NCBI RefSeq assembly: GCF_016801865.2
Contig: NC_068939.1
Span: forward strand, 142,910,756 to 142,974,755
Direction of reading: 5' to 3'
Source: Culex pipiens pallens
Lineage: Eukaryota; Arthropoda; Insecta; Diptera; Culicidae
DNA: 64,000 nucleotides
A model generated the notes under the pieces. That model searched no databases, was not told the DNA's origin, and saw nothing but the letters and a program-made list of their open reading frames with translations. Shown in pieces: positions 29,743 to 42,560 of this stretch. Numbering within the stretch: the first letter of the stretch is position 1; each line of letters opens with the position of its first letter. The position numbers and the translations under genes are program-made.

Positions 29743-32542
29743 ATAGAACCTAAAGTGTCATTGTTTGCAGAAAAAATAAACATTATCGTTATGAACGATA
29801 ATATCACCAATTTAATCTTAATTTTAGGACCGAATTGATTGTAAACTATGTAAAATATATTGAAAAAGGTTTATGTTTATAATTTCAATCAAGTGTATGA
29901 CTTTTGCTAATTTTAAATTTTGGGACCACAGATCGGAAATACCACAAAACATTAGGAAACTTTTTTTTCGTCAATTCATTGATATTTTGAACATTTACAA
30001 TAGTAGCATACTTGTAATATTGTATAAAGAATGTTGTTATACTTTTTGCCTTCAAATTTGTTTAAACTAGGTTTGATATCAAAAATTGAGTTTTAAGCTG
30101 TGAATTATTAAAAAAAAAAAACAGTGGAACTCGGATTCGGGATCACAAATTTTGGTATCGAACGTTACGGTATGCTGTATCGGTTTTCATAGTATGAGAA
30201 TTTTTGTTGAAAAAAACTCACTGTTTTACTTAAACAACCATACCATAATAATCTTTCTCAATAAATAAATCAACTGCCGCTGTCTAAAGTTAGCAGTTTA
30301 ACAGCCAATGCAGTATTTGAACCTATGACCCACGATATAGGTTAGTCGCCTCTAGATTATAGTACAAGCCATTAAACAAAACCAAGAGAAAAGAAGCGAC
30401 GCGTTCGTGTTTCAGTGCGAGGCTTATTAATCGTCATTCAGCATGCATACTAGTCGATATTATAGAAGATCATCAATTGCAAGCAGGAGAGCGGTTTCTT
30501 GTTTTGACTCACATTTTTTTTTTGCGATATTTTTTTTGGGTTAAATTTTTTTCCAACAAACAATTCTGGGGTTTGACCAAAAAATCCGAATTTTTCCAAC
30601 AAACAATTCGGGTTTAAAAAAAATGTACCAAAAAAGAGACACAAACCCTATACGACACCCACCGGCTCAGCAGTGCAGTGCAGTATTGCCCTCAAGGACC
30701 GATTGTCGGCAAAATGGATGGCCCTGTATGTGGGTCACTGGGTCTGACGTCCACTCTATATTGTAACCGAGGCGATTGCCATTGTCAGAATTGTGGGTAG
30801 TTATTCTAAAAATTACTTTAAAAAAATGTTATTCGTTTAAGTTTGAGTTAGAGAATCTGAAACTTGATGAAATTTCAGTTATTAAATTTTCAAAATCTGC
30901 ACAACCACTTTTTTTGCAAATTCCCCATCCCCTTCAATAAAGAATTCATGAGCCGGATCACCCTGACTTGTAAAGCTCACGACGTGGTCGTCGTTGTCTT
31001 TCGCTCGTTGCAGTCTTCTGATGCCGCTGCGCCCCCCCTCAACGCGAACCTACAACGGTGCACTCTGCTGTCCAAAGTGCATCACCTTTCTGCGGCCAAT
31101 TGCAGTTGTATGCTGCCCCTCTTGAGAACTTATTGGGGATGAATAACGACGTGCCGCACAGTACTGACCTTAAAAGTTGGATTTAATTCTTGACTTTTTT
31201 TTCTGCACTCTTGAGGCCCTCGAAAAGCACGGATACACAGGACGCAAAAAAAAAGATAATTAGTTGTTGATAAATATATTTAACTACAGTACAGCACACA
31301 AAATTTTATTTTTGCAATTCCGTCGTGAAACTACTTACTTTTCCTGTCATTCTTGAACGACGAAACAGCCTACTTTTCTGTACCAAAATAAAAAGAATCG
31401 AATAGTAACCCTTTTCAAAATAAATGCTGAAAAGTTCTACTTTTCAGCACTGAAATGGATGCTGAAAAGTTGAACTTTTCAGCACTTGTTAGGAAAAGTT
31501 ATACTTTTCAACATTTTTTTGATTTGAACTATTCATTGACTCAATGCACGGACATTTGTCCTATAATTCTGTTCAAAGGGTGTTTTTCAGAATTGCAAAA
31601 AACGTTGTATGGAACTCGTTGCAAAACTTGATTTTTCATCACTCGTCGTATTTATCTAACTCGGTAAACCTCGTTAGATAAATGTACGACTCGTGCTGAA
31701 AAAATCCTCTTTTTGCAACTTGTTGCATAAACTACTATTTTGAAAATTATCATAAATTAAATCGCAGCAGCTTTGAAAAAAAACAATGTTCAAATTACAA
31801 TTTTTGCTCCGACGATTTTATCGGTGTACCAACAAAAGTCGCGAATCTGTTGTGTGTTAAAAGTGCATCTTGGAATGCAACACCGAGCTCAGCTGATGTA
31901 GAAAATCTGCTCACGGTGGAAATGAGTCAAGCTCGACGATAAATGCGGTGCAGCTTCACGGTGGAAATTGTTGCGACAAAGATTCAAAAAAATGCATCTA
32001 GGGAAATTCTCACGACTAAGGGCACAGGCTTTGTTTGTCGGGCAGAGTTTTTTTAGTTAAATGTCTGCTTAAAATTTGCAACAATTAATGGTGGTTTGTT
32101 GTTTCGAAAATTGCGTTGAAAAATTTTGCGATGAAAATGTATACTTACAAAAAAATATAACATAAATGTATTGAACAAGAGATTGAATCCTTTTTCAACA
32201 TCTTGTATGAAATAAATATTAAAAACAAGCCTAACCCAACAAACTTCGTCTTGACATTTAGCTTGTTTACTTATTCAGCCTCCTGTGATCAAATTTTGAG
32301 TTTACGTAAATTTTCCCATACAATCTTTGGCCGAGTGGCCAAAGTGGCAATTTTTTAGTATACATATAAACCTTCCTTGGGCTTACACGAACCTAACGCA
32401 TCAAAAAGCGCCTCGATCCGACGTTCGGTGTTCAACTGATTCGCATTCGAACAAAACCATCGAAATGTTTTATATATTAAAAAATAATGAAAGCTACACC
32501 CAAACAGTGGTCACATCATTTAGCTGCAAATCTTTATGGAAC
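29743..32542. other. Non-coding spacer with small palindromes
   Basis: GCTGAAAAGTTCTACTTTTCAGC (near 31427-31450) and two similar AAAAGT-nnn-ACTTTT palindromes follow one another up to 31520. A GC-richer patch at 30960-31140 is open for about 90 codons without a recognisable product. Confidence 0.5.
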
Positions 32543-32859
32543 CAGGGCTGTGGAGTCGGAGTCGGTGTCGGAGCCGGAGTCGGAGTCGTCAAAACTCGAA
32601 CAGCTGAAGTCGGAGTCGGAGCCGGAGTCGGCTATTTTTTTTAGCTGGGGTCGAAGTCGGAGTCGGAGCCGAAAATTTCTGATAACTTGGAATTGGAGTC
32701 AGAGTCGGAGTTATCTTAAATTTAACAAAAATTATGTTTTTTTTCAGTATTTGCTATAAAACAGCTTAATTTACAAAACTGTTTATATTTTTAATTGTTT
32801 TTGAAGTTGCATGCGTTGCGTCGCCATTTTTAATTTTTTAAGAGATCTATGATCATCAA
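32543..32859 (+). mobile_element. GGAGTC-rich TIR element, copy 1, left part
   Basis: Begins CAGGGCTGTGGAGTCGGAG, then irregular GGAGTC hexamers, then unique sequence. It is the reverse complement of 40370-40717. It is cut at 32849-32859 by the LINE insertion, and the rest resumes at 37589. Confidence 0.75.
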
Positions 32860-33084
32860 TTTTTTTTTTTTTTAATTTATATTTATTCAAATTTCTTTTC
32901 CATGTACATTCATTCAGTTAAAATATTATTGAGTGTCCAATCACAAACGATGACTTTTCACCTCAATTTTAAATACTAGCAACTTTCATTTATTCATAAA
33001 ATATTGTAGCTTTCGCTATTCAGTGATTTCAAATGTAGGAGGTCCTACATGTACAAAAGGGAAAAGGGATACCTTAAAACTAAC

Positions 33085-35744
33085 TTATAAACTATATAAA
33101 GAGCGGATCAATGCAGCTGAAGACTGCAATGGTTTTTGTCGAAATGCATCAATTATCTTATTGGACATAACATCCAAAGTGTCAACTTCGGCTAATTGAT
33201 GAAGTTCACTGGTGCTGAACCAGGGAGGAAGTTTCAGAATCATTTTCAGAATTTTGTTCTGAATCCTCTGAAGTTTTTTCTTCCTGTTTAAGCAACAGCT
33301 TGTCCAGATCGGCACAGCATAAAGCATGGCAGGTCTGAAAATTTGTTTATAAATTAACAGTTTATTCTTGAGACAAAGTCTAGAATTCCTGTTTATAAGT
33401 GGATACAAACATTTAATATATTTGTTACATTTAACCTGGATACTTTCAATGTGATCCTTGTAAGTAAGGTTTTTGTCAAAACCAAGTCCAAGATATTTCA
33501 CTTGATCCTCCCACTTTAAATTTACCTCATTCATCTTTATAATGTGATGACTTTTTGGTTTAAGAAAATCAGCCCTTGGTTTGTGAGGGAAAATAATAAG
33601 TTGAGTTTTTGCAGCATTTGGAGTAATTTTCCATTCTTTCAAATAAGAATTGAAAATATCCAAGCTTTTTTGTAATCTTCTTGTGATGACACGAAGGCTT
33701 CTGCCTTTGGCGGAGATGCTTGTGTCATCAGCAAAAAGTGATTTCTGACATCCTGGGGGCAAATCAGGCAAGTCAGAAGTAAAAATATTGTATAAAATTG
33801 GACCCAAAATGCTTCCTTGAGGGACGCCAGCACGTACAGGTAGTTGATCAGATTTGCTATTCTGATAACATACCTGCAGAGTACGATCCGTCAAATAATT
33901 TTGAATAATTTTCACGATATAAACGGAAAATTAAACCTTTTCAATTTCGCAATCAAACCTCTATGCCAGACACTGTCAAATGCTTTTTGTATGTCTAGAA
34001 GAGCAGCGCCAGTAGAATAGCCCTCAGATTTGTTGCTTCGAATTAAATTTGAAACTCTCAACAACTGATGAGTAGTTGAATGCCCAAGGCGAAATCCAAA
34101 CTGCTCATCAGCGAAAATTGAATTTTCATTAATGTGCGTCATCATTCTATTAAGAATTATTCTTTCGAATAATTTACTAATAGATGAAAGCAAACTAATG
34201 GGCCGATAGCTTGAGGCTTCAGCAGGATTTTTATCCGGTTTCAAAATCGGAATTACTTTGGCATTTTTCCAACTACTGGGAAAATATGCCAAATCAAAAC
34301 ATTTGTTGAAAATTTTGACCAAGCAACTTAAAGTTGCTTCTGGTAATTTTTTAATTAAAATGTAAAAAATGCCATCCTCACCAGGGGCTTTCATATTTTT
34401 AAATTTTTTGATAATAGATTTAATTTCATTCAGATCCGTATTAAAAACTTCATCTGATGAAAATTCTTGTTCAACAATATTCTGAAATTCTATTGAAATT
34501 TGATTTTCAATAGGACTCAAAACATTCAAGTTGAAATTATGAGCACTCTCAAACTGCTGAGCAAGTTTTTGAGCTTTTTCCCCATTAGTTAATAGAATAT
34601 TATCACCATCTTTTAAAGAAGGGATGGGTTTTTGAGGTTTCTTAAGAACCTTTGAAAGTTTCCAAAAAGGTTTGGAATAAGGTTTAATTTGTTCGACATC
34701 TCTTGCGAACTTTTCATTTCGCAGGAGAGTGAATCTGTGGTCAATAACCTTTTGCAAATCTTTTTGAATTCGCTTCAGTGCAGGATCACGAGAACGTTGA
34801 TACTGTCTTCGGCGAACATTTTTCAGACGAATCAGAAGCTGAAGATCGTCATCAATAATGGGAGAATCAAATTTGACTTGGACTTTAGGAATAGCAATAT
34901 TCCTAGCATCCAAAATTGCATTAGTTAAAGATTCCAAGGCTGAATCAATATCAGCTTTGGTTTCTAAAACAAAATCATGATTTAAATTATTCTCAATATG
35001 ATGCTGATACCTGTCCCAATTAGCTTTGTGGTAATTAAACACAGAACTATTGGGTCTGGTAACTGCTTCATGAGAAAGTGAAAAAGTTACTGGAAGGTGA
35101 TCAGAATCAAAATCAGCATGAGTCACTAAAGGACCACAATACTGACTTTGATTTGCCAAAACCAAATCAATTGTTGATGGATTTCTAACAGAAGAAAAGC
35201 AAGTTGGCCCATTCGGGTATAAAACCGAATAAAGACCAGAAGTGCAATCTCTGAACAGAATTTTACCATTGGAATTTACTTTTGAATTATTCCAAGATTG
35301 GTGTTTGGCATTAAAATCACCGATGATCAAAAATCGAGATCTATGCCGAGTAAGTTTATTCAAATCCCCTTTGAAATAATTTTTATTTTCCCCAGTGCAT
35401 TGGAATGGCAAATATGCAGCTGCAATCATAATTTTCCCAAAAGAAGTTTCAAGTTCAATGCCCAAACTTTCAATAACTTTTAACTTAAAGTCACGTAACG
35501 TGCTATAAGTCATACTACGGTGGATAACTATTGCAACTCCACCGCCATTTCGATTCATTCGGTTATTAGTTATAACTTTATAATCTGGATCACTTTTCAA
35601 ATAAGTGCCAGTTTTTAAAAATGTTTCGGTTATAACAGCAACATGCACGTTATGAACTCGTAAAAAGTTGAAAAATTCATTTTCTTTCGCTTTTAAAGAG
35701 CGAGCATTAAAATTCATAATATTGATGGAATTACTTAGATCCAT
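33085..35744 (-). pseudogene. LINE ORF2: endonuclease and reverse transcriptase
   Basis: Two frames, 35744-33912 and 33915-33085, are continuous in homology but offset by one base near 33915 (apparent loss of one base in a T-run). The first carries the apurinic-type endonuclease (GDFNAKHQSWN at about residues 142-152; DSDHLPV near 215) and the N-terminal half of the reverse transcriptase (SYRPISLLS, FRLGHSTTHQL, LDIQKAFDSVWH). The second carries GVPQGSILGP and the catalytic FADD. Such proteins nick the target and copy the LINE RNA onto it. The ORF2 start overlaps the end of ORF1 by 14 nt. The domain order and length fit the Jockey clade; the exact family was not determined. Confidence 0.92.
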
Positions 35745-37369
35745 GATTAAACTTCAGGGTAAGAACAACATCATTCGCAAATTTTAATCCAATCTGGATT
35801 GCTTCCATCATGGATGTAGCATTACTCATTGTTTGAATCAAACCAAACAGTGAGTTTTGCAAAAAAGTCATTTTGTCAAACGTAACATCGCCGAGATCAG
35901 AAGATCCCAAAGCGTTGCCAGCAGAAAAAATTTCAAATGAGATTTGAGGTACCTGCCCAATTTCAGAAAGATTGGTAGAGGATTTAAAATTCGTGGATGA
36001 ACCCGAAACGACGTTAGCATAAGAAATGCCATTGTTGTAACCTAACTTTTCCACGGTAGGGGTATTTCTAGAATTGTTCGAGTGAGACAGCACGAACGTT
36101 TGATTTAAAGATGCAGGTACAACCTGACTTTGAGAAAATTTCGGTTTGGATTTCGGCTGATGCTTAGCACGAGAATCCAAAACCTTTTTTCTGATGGGGC
36201 AATCCCAAAAATTTGATTTGTGATTTCCACCACAATTTGCACATTTAAATTGGGTGACTTCTTTCACGGGACAATTGTCCTTGTCGTGAGAAGAATCCCC
36301 GCAAACCATGCATTTTGGAACCATGGCGCAATGATCAGTACCGTGACCGAATGCCTGGCAACGCCGGCACTGGGTCAGATTCTGGCCATTACCGCCATGT
36401 TTCTTAAAATGCTCCCACTTTACCCGTACATGGAACAAAAACTGAACTTTGTCCAAAAGTTTCAAATTGTTGATTTCATTTCTGTTGAAATGAATCAGAT
36501 AAAATTGTGAAGTCAAACCAAAGCGAGAAATATTCCCGTTTGATTTTTTCTTCATCGGTATTAGGGGAAATATGCCCATTCTAATCACTCTAAGCCGTTC
36601 GACCAATTCTCATCACTTTTCCGTTTTCCGCTATTAAATCAACATTTTCAGATGTTTCAACAATGGAGAGTTGCTTGCTCACTTTTATTTGAGCTATTCA
36701 TTACTTTGGAACAGTCAAAAACACTTTATGAAAGCTGTAATTCATGATCAAAGTGCTGATAAGCCGATAATAGAAATAGGCTGAGAAAGGGTATAGTTCC
36801 CCTACTTGGGATGGGGCAAAGCCAAGCAACACCTTAAGTTCGTTTTTGATCTCATCCACCGACAAGTCGTTGGAGAGACCTTTCAAGACCGCCTTGAATG
36901 GACGAGCATTCTTGGTCTCATACGTGTAGAAATTGTGTTTGTGGTTTTTCAAATAACCAACAAAAGTTTGGTGATCTTGTAAAGATTCCGTCAACAAGCG
37001 ACATTCTCCTCTTCGACCAAGCTGGAACGAAACCTTCAAATTGCAAGTTTCCTTGCAATTCTTCAGTTGCGTTCGAAAGCTGGCCAAATCGGAGACGGAA
37101 GTCACAACAATTGGCGGAGCCTTTACTCGTTTCTCGGCGGCAGAAGGCTCAGTACGAGGAGAAGGTTCCTTGTCATCAGTTTCGGATAAAACACCGAAAC
37201 TGTTTGTCAATGGAATTGGAGGATTGACCTCACATTCAGAATCAGAATCAGACCTCAGAAGAGGCTGTTTTCTTTTTCTGTTTCCGTTAGCCGGTTTAGC
37301 GTTCAAACGCTTCACCGACGTAACGACCAAATCTTCAGAAGATTTGCGTTTACCTTTGTTTTGACGCAT
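35731..37369 (-). pseudogene. LINE ORF1: nucleic-acid-binding Gag-like protein
   Basis: The N-terminal part (37369 to about 36805) is basic (MRQNKGKRKSSED) and then acidic and serine-rich. The C-terminal part (about 36561 to 35731) carries three zinc knuckles: CRRCQAFGHGTDHC, CMVCGDSSHDKDNC and CANCGGNHKSNFWDC. These proteins coat the LINE RNA. The two parts are separated by an inserted 243-bp MITE (36562-36804) and join in one frame if it is ignored. The frame-preserving ends show the insertion came after the LINE inserted or amplified. Confidence 0.88.
36562..36804. mobile_element. TAGGGGAA-type MITE inserted in LINE ORF1
   Basis: Ends TAGGGGAAATATGCCC and, inverted, TAGGGGAACTATACCC (two differences). 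The insertion falls at TA in the ORF1 codon string. The outer bases match the TIR element at 7835-8787. Confidence 0.82.
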
Positions 37370-37588
37370 TTTGCAAGCAAAGTTCTCTTAAAAAGATGGC
37401 TTCGTTTGTAAAATACAACAAAATTTCAGGCGGAGTTAGTCTTGAAAAGACTGTTTAGAATTTTGGAAAATAACTCAGGTAGTCTTTAAAAAGACTGTGA
37501 ATTTTGTTTTGAAATAACTCTGAGCTTAGGTAGTAAAAAATACCGCAGCTCTAGTGTCCGTTCACCACGAAGGTTCGCAAGACACTGA

Positions 37589-37908
37589 ATGATCACCAAA
37601 TGATAACCTGTTTATCCCCTCTTACCCAAGTATGTAGTTTCATCATAACTCAAAAAATTAAAAACAATATTAGTTCTGTAGTCAAAAATATTTATTTGAT
37701 TCATGACTGCTTCCTTTTGACTGTACCCTTATGTACCCTTTCTAGTCAAATTTGACCAAATTTAGTCCGGTTCTTTCACACACACACAGTCATCTTATAC
37801 CCCGAATGTCTTGGAGGTTTTAAGTAAATCAATTTTCAGGAAAAAAGTTACGTAGTACATAAAAAGATAAAAAAAATGGAATCGGAAAATGGATGCATGG
37901 GCTTTCAG
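37589..37908 (+). mobile_element. GGAGTC-rich TIR element, copy 1, continuation after the LINE
   Basis: Matches the reverse complement of about 40100-40380 (CTCTTACCCAAGTATGTA, GTGACC-like TTTGACCAAAT, CAGTCATCTTATACCCCG, AAGTAAATCAATTTTCAGG). Its far end is blurred by the next MITE and by divergence. Confidence 0.7.
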
Positions 37909-38469
37909 ATAACGTCATGATTCGAAATCCGGACACTTAGTACCATATTATTTTTGTTATAGCTGGCGAAAAATCATGTAACTAGTTGGAAATGTAGAAA
38001 TATCTTCAGGATTTAGTATAAACAGTCAGTTTTAAGAGAATGCTTGCAAAATAAGTCTTTTTTAACGATTTTTCATCAGAATTTGAAAATTAAAATGACT
38101 TGTTGTGCTTCGAATTCCGGACACTGTTAAAAGCTGATTCGAAATCCGGACACTTTTGCTTCGAATTCCGGACACTCGATTTTGCTGATGAATCGCACAA
38201 ATTTGGACTGAAATGTTACTGAATGGCATTCTTTAGGTCTCAAATAAGCTGTTAACATCAAAACAATCGATAGCTTATATAACAATTTGCTAGAATTTAA
38301 GGAAATCAAAAACATAAATTTCTGCTTACTTTAAATGATAGTTGATGTTAGAATTCATCAAATAACACAGTTTTGACATTCATAATGCGAACCTATATCA
38401 ACATAATTGTTAAAACAAGTTGAAGTGTCCGGGTTTCGAAGCGTCCAGGAATTCGAATCATGACGTTAT
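37909..38469. mobile_element. 561-bp MITE with perfect 18-bp TIR
   Basis: ATAACGTCATGATTCGAA (37909-37926) is exactly complemented at 38452-38469. GAAATCCGGACACT recurs inside near both ends. A TA target is possible. Non-coding. Confidence 0.88.
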
Positions 38470-39041
38470 AAGTTTAATTACATTGCTCATAACTGAAAAT
38501 AGATTATTTTTTACAGTGTGGTAGAAATCTGGATGGTAAATAAGCTAACGTAAATATTAAAACGACTCAAATTGAAAAGCTGTCAAAGGCAAACATGGGA
38601 AATTGGACGAGCTTTCCGGGAAAACATTTACGAGACTGAAATATTAAATCTGTCACATAGAAATTGCCAAAAACCAATTTATTCAACATTTTTATTTTTA
38701 AAGCCGCTCTATCTTCACAAGGATTGGACATAAGACAATGGTCAATATGGAGATTTATATGTAAAATTGTCTGAAAAATCGATTCACACTTTCGGGTTTT
38801 AAAAACTTTGACATTTAGACCACTTTAAAAAAAACTGTTTCAGTAAATGATTTTTGTATTTTTTAGGAGAGACATACCATCCTGCATTTTTCGTGAGTCT
38901 TTTTGTAACATTTTTGGCTATTTCCTCAAAAATTTTGAACGTAAAAAAATCGTAACATCACCCTGAAAATTAATGTTTATTCTTAAAAATCAAAAAATCT
39001 CATAGAAGTGGCGTGTATTTTTGTTTTAGTGTATTTTTTGT
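38470..39041. other. Non-coding spacer
   Basis: No gene seen; may include the diverged remainder of the GGAGTC element copy 1. Confidence 0.4.
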
Positions 39042-40717
39042 CAGGGCTGCGGAGTCGGGTCATATTTCAAGCGACTCCAACTCCGACTCCGACTCCGACT
39101 CCGACTCCGGCTTTCTGAGATTAGCCAACTCCGACTCCGACTCCGGCTCCGGCTTTCAGCTCCATCCGACTCCGACTCCGACTCCAACTCCGGCCTACCA
39201 ACTCTAGCCGACTCCGACTCCGACTCCAGCATTCAAAAAATGTTTGGCTCCGACTCCACATATTTTTAAATGTTTCAGTTTTGTTTTGTTATTTAATTAC
39301 TATTTCGAAAACATTGATAAATAGGATTATTTAAAAACTCTCTAAGTGGAAAAACAGAAAAAAGTTTCTAGTTTTACAAGTTTTATACGTTATTGAAACA
39401 GAAATCAAAAAATATCTCCAGTTTTGAAGGCTGAACAGTTTGGTAAGTAAATTTGGATTTATTTATTCATCCTCAAATTTTCATTAAATTTATTAAAAGC
39501 TTAAATATTTAATTGTACTTTTTGAATGATCACTATCAGAAAGCTGGCCCTAATGATCGATTTAACATATAAATTCAATTTGCTCTCTTTAAGGCTGGCA
39601 TTTAAAAGGAGCACAGTTCCTATAAAAGTCACCTTGTTTTTTTTTAAAAACAATTTTAAATGAAACTATTTTTTAAAGCTACATTGATTTTTTTAAGACA
39701 TCACGCCATGGCTGAAGAAGATTATTATTACAAATCAATGTATCTAAAAAATCTTCTTGGTAAGGACGCTTAAGGGGTCCTATTCAAATATCCGTGATCT
39801 GGAAAATAATTTACTTAGGAGTTTTAGATTTATTTTAATTTTAAAATTTTCTATATTTTTAAAAGGAGGCACGCGCATATTCAAAGATTATTTCAAAATT
39901 TGTTTCCACCTTTTTTGATATTTTTTTCAGTTTAAACAAATTTAAGAGCGACACTTTGATTTTTTTTGTACTTAGTTATAAACAAAATGCGCATGTTGTG
40001 TTCGAAGTAATAGATTGCTAAAATCATTGATTATTTGTTGGAAAATTTATACTGGCAGTAACTTTTTTTCAAAAACAGTGATTAGCATTTTTAATCTCTT
40101 TATGTATCTCGTATATTTTTCCCTGAAAATTGATTTACTTAAAACCTTAAGACATTTGTTACCGGGGTATAAGATGACTGTGTACGTACTTTTTTCAGAT
40201 TGAACTGGATTATATTTGGTCAAATTTGAATTGAAAGGGTACATAAATATAGGCAAAAGGATGCAGTCAAGAATCAATCAAATATATTTGACAACAAAAC
40301 CAATATATTTTTTAATTTTATTGAGTTATGCTGATAATACATACTTGGGTAAGAGGCTATCATTTAGTGATCATAGATCTAAAAAAATGGCAACGCAGCG
40401 CATGCGTCTTGAAAAACAATTAAAAATGTAAGATGTTTTGTAAATTAGCAGTTTTATAGCAAATACTGAAAAATAAAAATAAAAATTATTTTTGTAGAAT
40501 TTAAGATAACTCCGACTCCGACTCCAACTCCGGGTTATCAGAAATGTTCGGCTCCGACTCCGACTCCGACTCCAGCTAATAAAATTTAGCCGACTCCGGC
40601 GCCGACTCCGACTCCAGCTGTTCGAGTTTAGACGACTCCGACTCCAACTCCAGGTCCCCAAAAAGTCCCGACTCCACCGACTCCGTCTCCGACTCCGACT
40701 CCGACTCCACAGCCCTG
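39042..40717. mobile_element. GGAGTC-rich TIR element, copy 2, complete
   Basis: The left end CAGGGCTGCGGAGTCGG and the inverted right end CAGGGCTGTGGAGTCGG differ at one base. Both subterminal regions are irregular GACTCC hexamer arrays (39066-39250 and 40508-40710). CAGGG-type ends suggest hAT ancestry, but an exact 8-bp duplication is not seen. No transposase is present in the 1.7-kb interior. Confidence 0.75.
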
Positions 40718-41139
40718 ATTTTTTTCAGAAAACCCGTTCAATTTCCTACAAGTTTGTCTTTGACCGACGCAGCGGCTTCGAGATACAGTGATTTTTAAAT
40801 TGCAAAATACAAAAATATTTAAATACCTTATGCCCTTCTCAAATGTTATTTTCGAGTACTATTGGCTCCATCTAAACAAAAATGGTTTATATAGGCCTAG
40901 GATTACATGTCTACAAAGTTTCATTGAAATCGGAGAGGGTCAGGTACAAAAGTGCCAGAACAATTCCTGATTTGAGCTGGAATTGCTCGTAAATAAAATG
41001 AATGTGATCAGTTAATAATAAAACGAAAAATACAACAAAGATGAAGAGCATTAGGCTATATCACTTAGCATGTAAAAGAAATGTAATTATTATAAGAAAG
41101 TTCAATTAAGACAAATTTAATTTCAAAAAATTTTAATTT
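40718..41139. other. Non-coding spacer
   Basis: Nothing recognised. Confidence 0.4.
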
Positions 41140-41515
41140 CGCTCTATTGGAAGATAAATGTGTGTTTTGATAAGCTCTACAATTGTCTAGAAGACATAAA
41201 CTTGCTACGATAAAGTCTGAGTTGATAAATGCAAAAAACTATTTTTTTTATAAACACCTTAACCTAAATCACAAAAATTGCTATAAAAACTTCCCGTTTA
41301 AAGATAAAGCTTTGTGTTCTTTAGAAAAGTCGCTCAGAATGGTGTTCTCTACAACTTTTTTGAAGAAACCAAAGCGATATCTCAACATCAAAATTCTTAA
41401 CCACCCCAAAATTTGGACTACCCTAATGTCCATCATACCAAAAGATGTTCCTTTTGACCATGATCATTTGTCCGGAAGAATTTTGTCACGTTAGAATTTC
41501 GTTTTCGGAACACTG
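41140..41515. repeat. Dispersed repeat, copy 1
   Basis: Parallels 53690-54112 (GGAAGATAAATGTGTGTTTT, TGCTCAGAATGGTGTTCTC-like, ACCCTAATGTCCA, GATCATTTGTCC). The 103-codon frame here is not kept open in the other copy. Confidence 0.8.
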
Positions 41516-42560
41516 CCATATCAAAAACAAATTCTTCCCATCCTCTCAAAAAAAAATCTCAAGATAACACCCACACTTGATATTTTTCAATTAAATGATT
41601 TATCAAACCGAGTGTAAACTAAAAGACTTTTAAACTTTAAATCAAGTTTTAACGTGAAGACTTCCATCATTTTCATGATTTTTCCTTCAAAGATATAAAT
41701 TTTGGGTCGCTTTCAATATTTTGACAAAATTCCTTCAACAAGTTGTTTAGAATAGTGCCCTACACATGCTGATTCCTTTAGGTAACGATTATCCCATTCC
41801 TTGTTAAGTTATGGAAATCGTCATTAATCAATGTTTGCCAACTAGGACGTCAATGACTGTGTCACTAAATTATATAAATTTTGAAGCACAAATGATTTAG
41901 ATCAAAAATTTCTTCAGTGGCTTCAAGAAGGCAACAACTGGCATATGCTGATTCCTTTTGGTGCTGAAATTCGTTAAATTGAATTGAATACACATTTTTT
42001 TACAGTGATGATTAATTTTCTTCGAAAATGATCAACGGCTTCACCTTAATGTCAGAGGACAAAAAAAATATCAAAAAATGCTAATAGCACATTGAAAAAG
42101 ACGTAACAAAAATCATTGATATTTTGCAACTTTTTACGACAGGAAAACTGTTAAAATGTAGTAAGCATTTTTTGATACTTTTTATTTCATCAATGAACAA
42201 TATATTTGAGAAGTGATAATAGTTGAGCTTGATATTTAAGAAAAAAAACTATTTAAAAGATTTTCAAATTCATTGTTAGTCCGTTGCTAATATTTTTTGA
42301 TGTTTATGTTCAAACAGACACAAGTATTTCATAAATGTTATTTTCATCAATTCTAAGTTAAAAAAAAGGAAAACGATAAAAATCTACAAAATTGAAATTC
42401 CAAAACTTCTAAGATTGCAGCAGATAATTAATTTTTGAAATCATCATTTGCACTACCATTTTAAAGACCAAACTTGATACAAAACTCAGTATTTTGCTTC
42501 AAAACGCACTTTGCAAAAAAAGAAGAGAATTTAACATTTTGTTTACCGATTTGATGTTCT
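41516..42560. other. AT-rich non-coding spacer
   Basis: Simple A/T-rich sequence and scraps of dispersed repeats; no gene. Confidence 0.45.

Larger units (their letters stand above)
32860..37588 (-). mobile_element. Near full-length Jockey-type non-LTR retrotransposon
   Basis: It has a poly(A) tail on the minus strand (T-run from 32860), ORF2, ORF1 and a 5' leader, in 4.7 kb. It is flanked by ATGATCATCAA (32849-32859) and ATGATCACCAA (37589-37599), an 11-bp target duplication with one change. The unoccupied site is seen in the sister copy near 40370-40380. ORF1 is broken by a MITE and ORF2 by a frameshift, so this copy is dead. Confidence 0.92.

Noticed and set aside
32327..32759. Ser-Glu and Gly-Val rich frames
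   Set aside because: Products of the GGAGTC hexamer tract; the same occurs at 39013-39232 and 40371-40661.
41183..41494. 103-codon frame
   Set aside because: Lies in a dispersed repeat; the other copy (53690-54112) breaks the frame.
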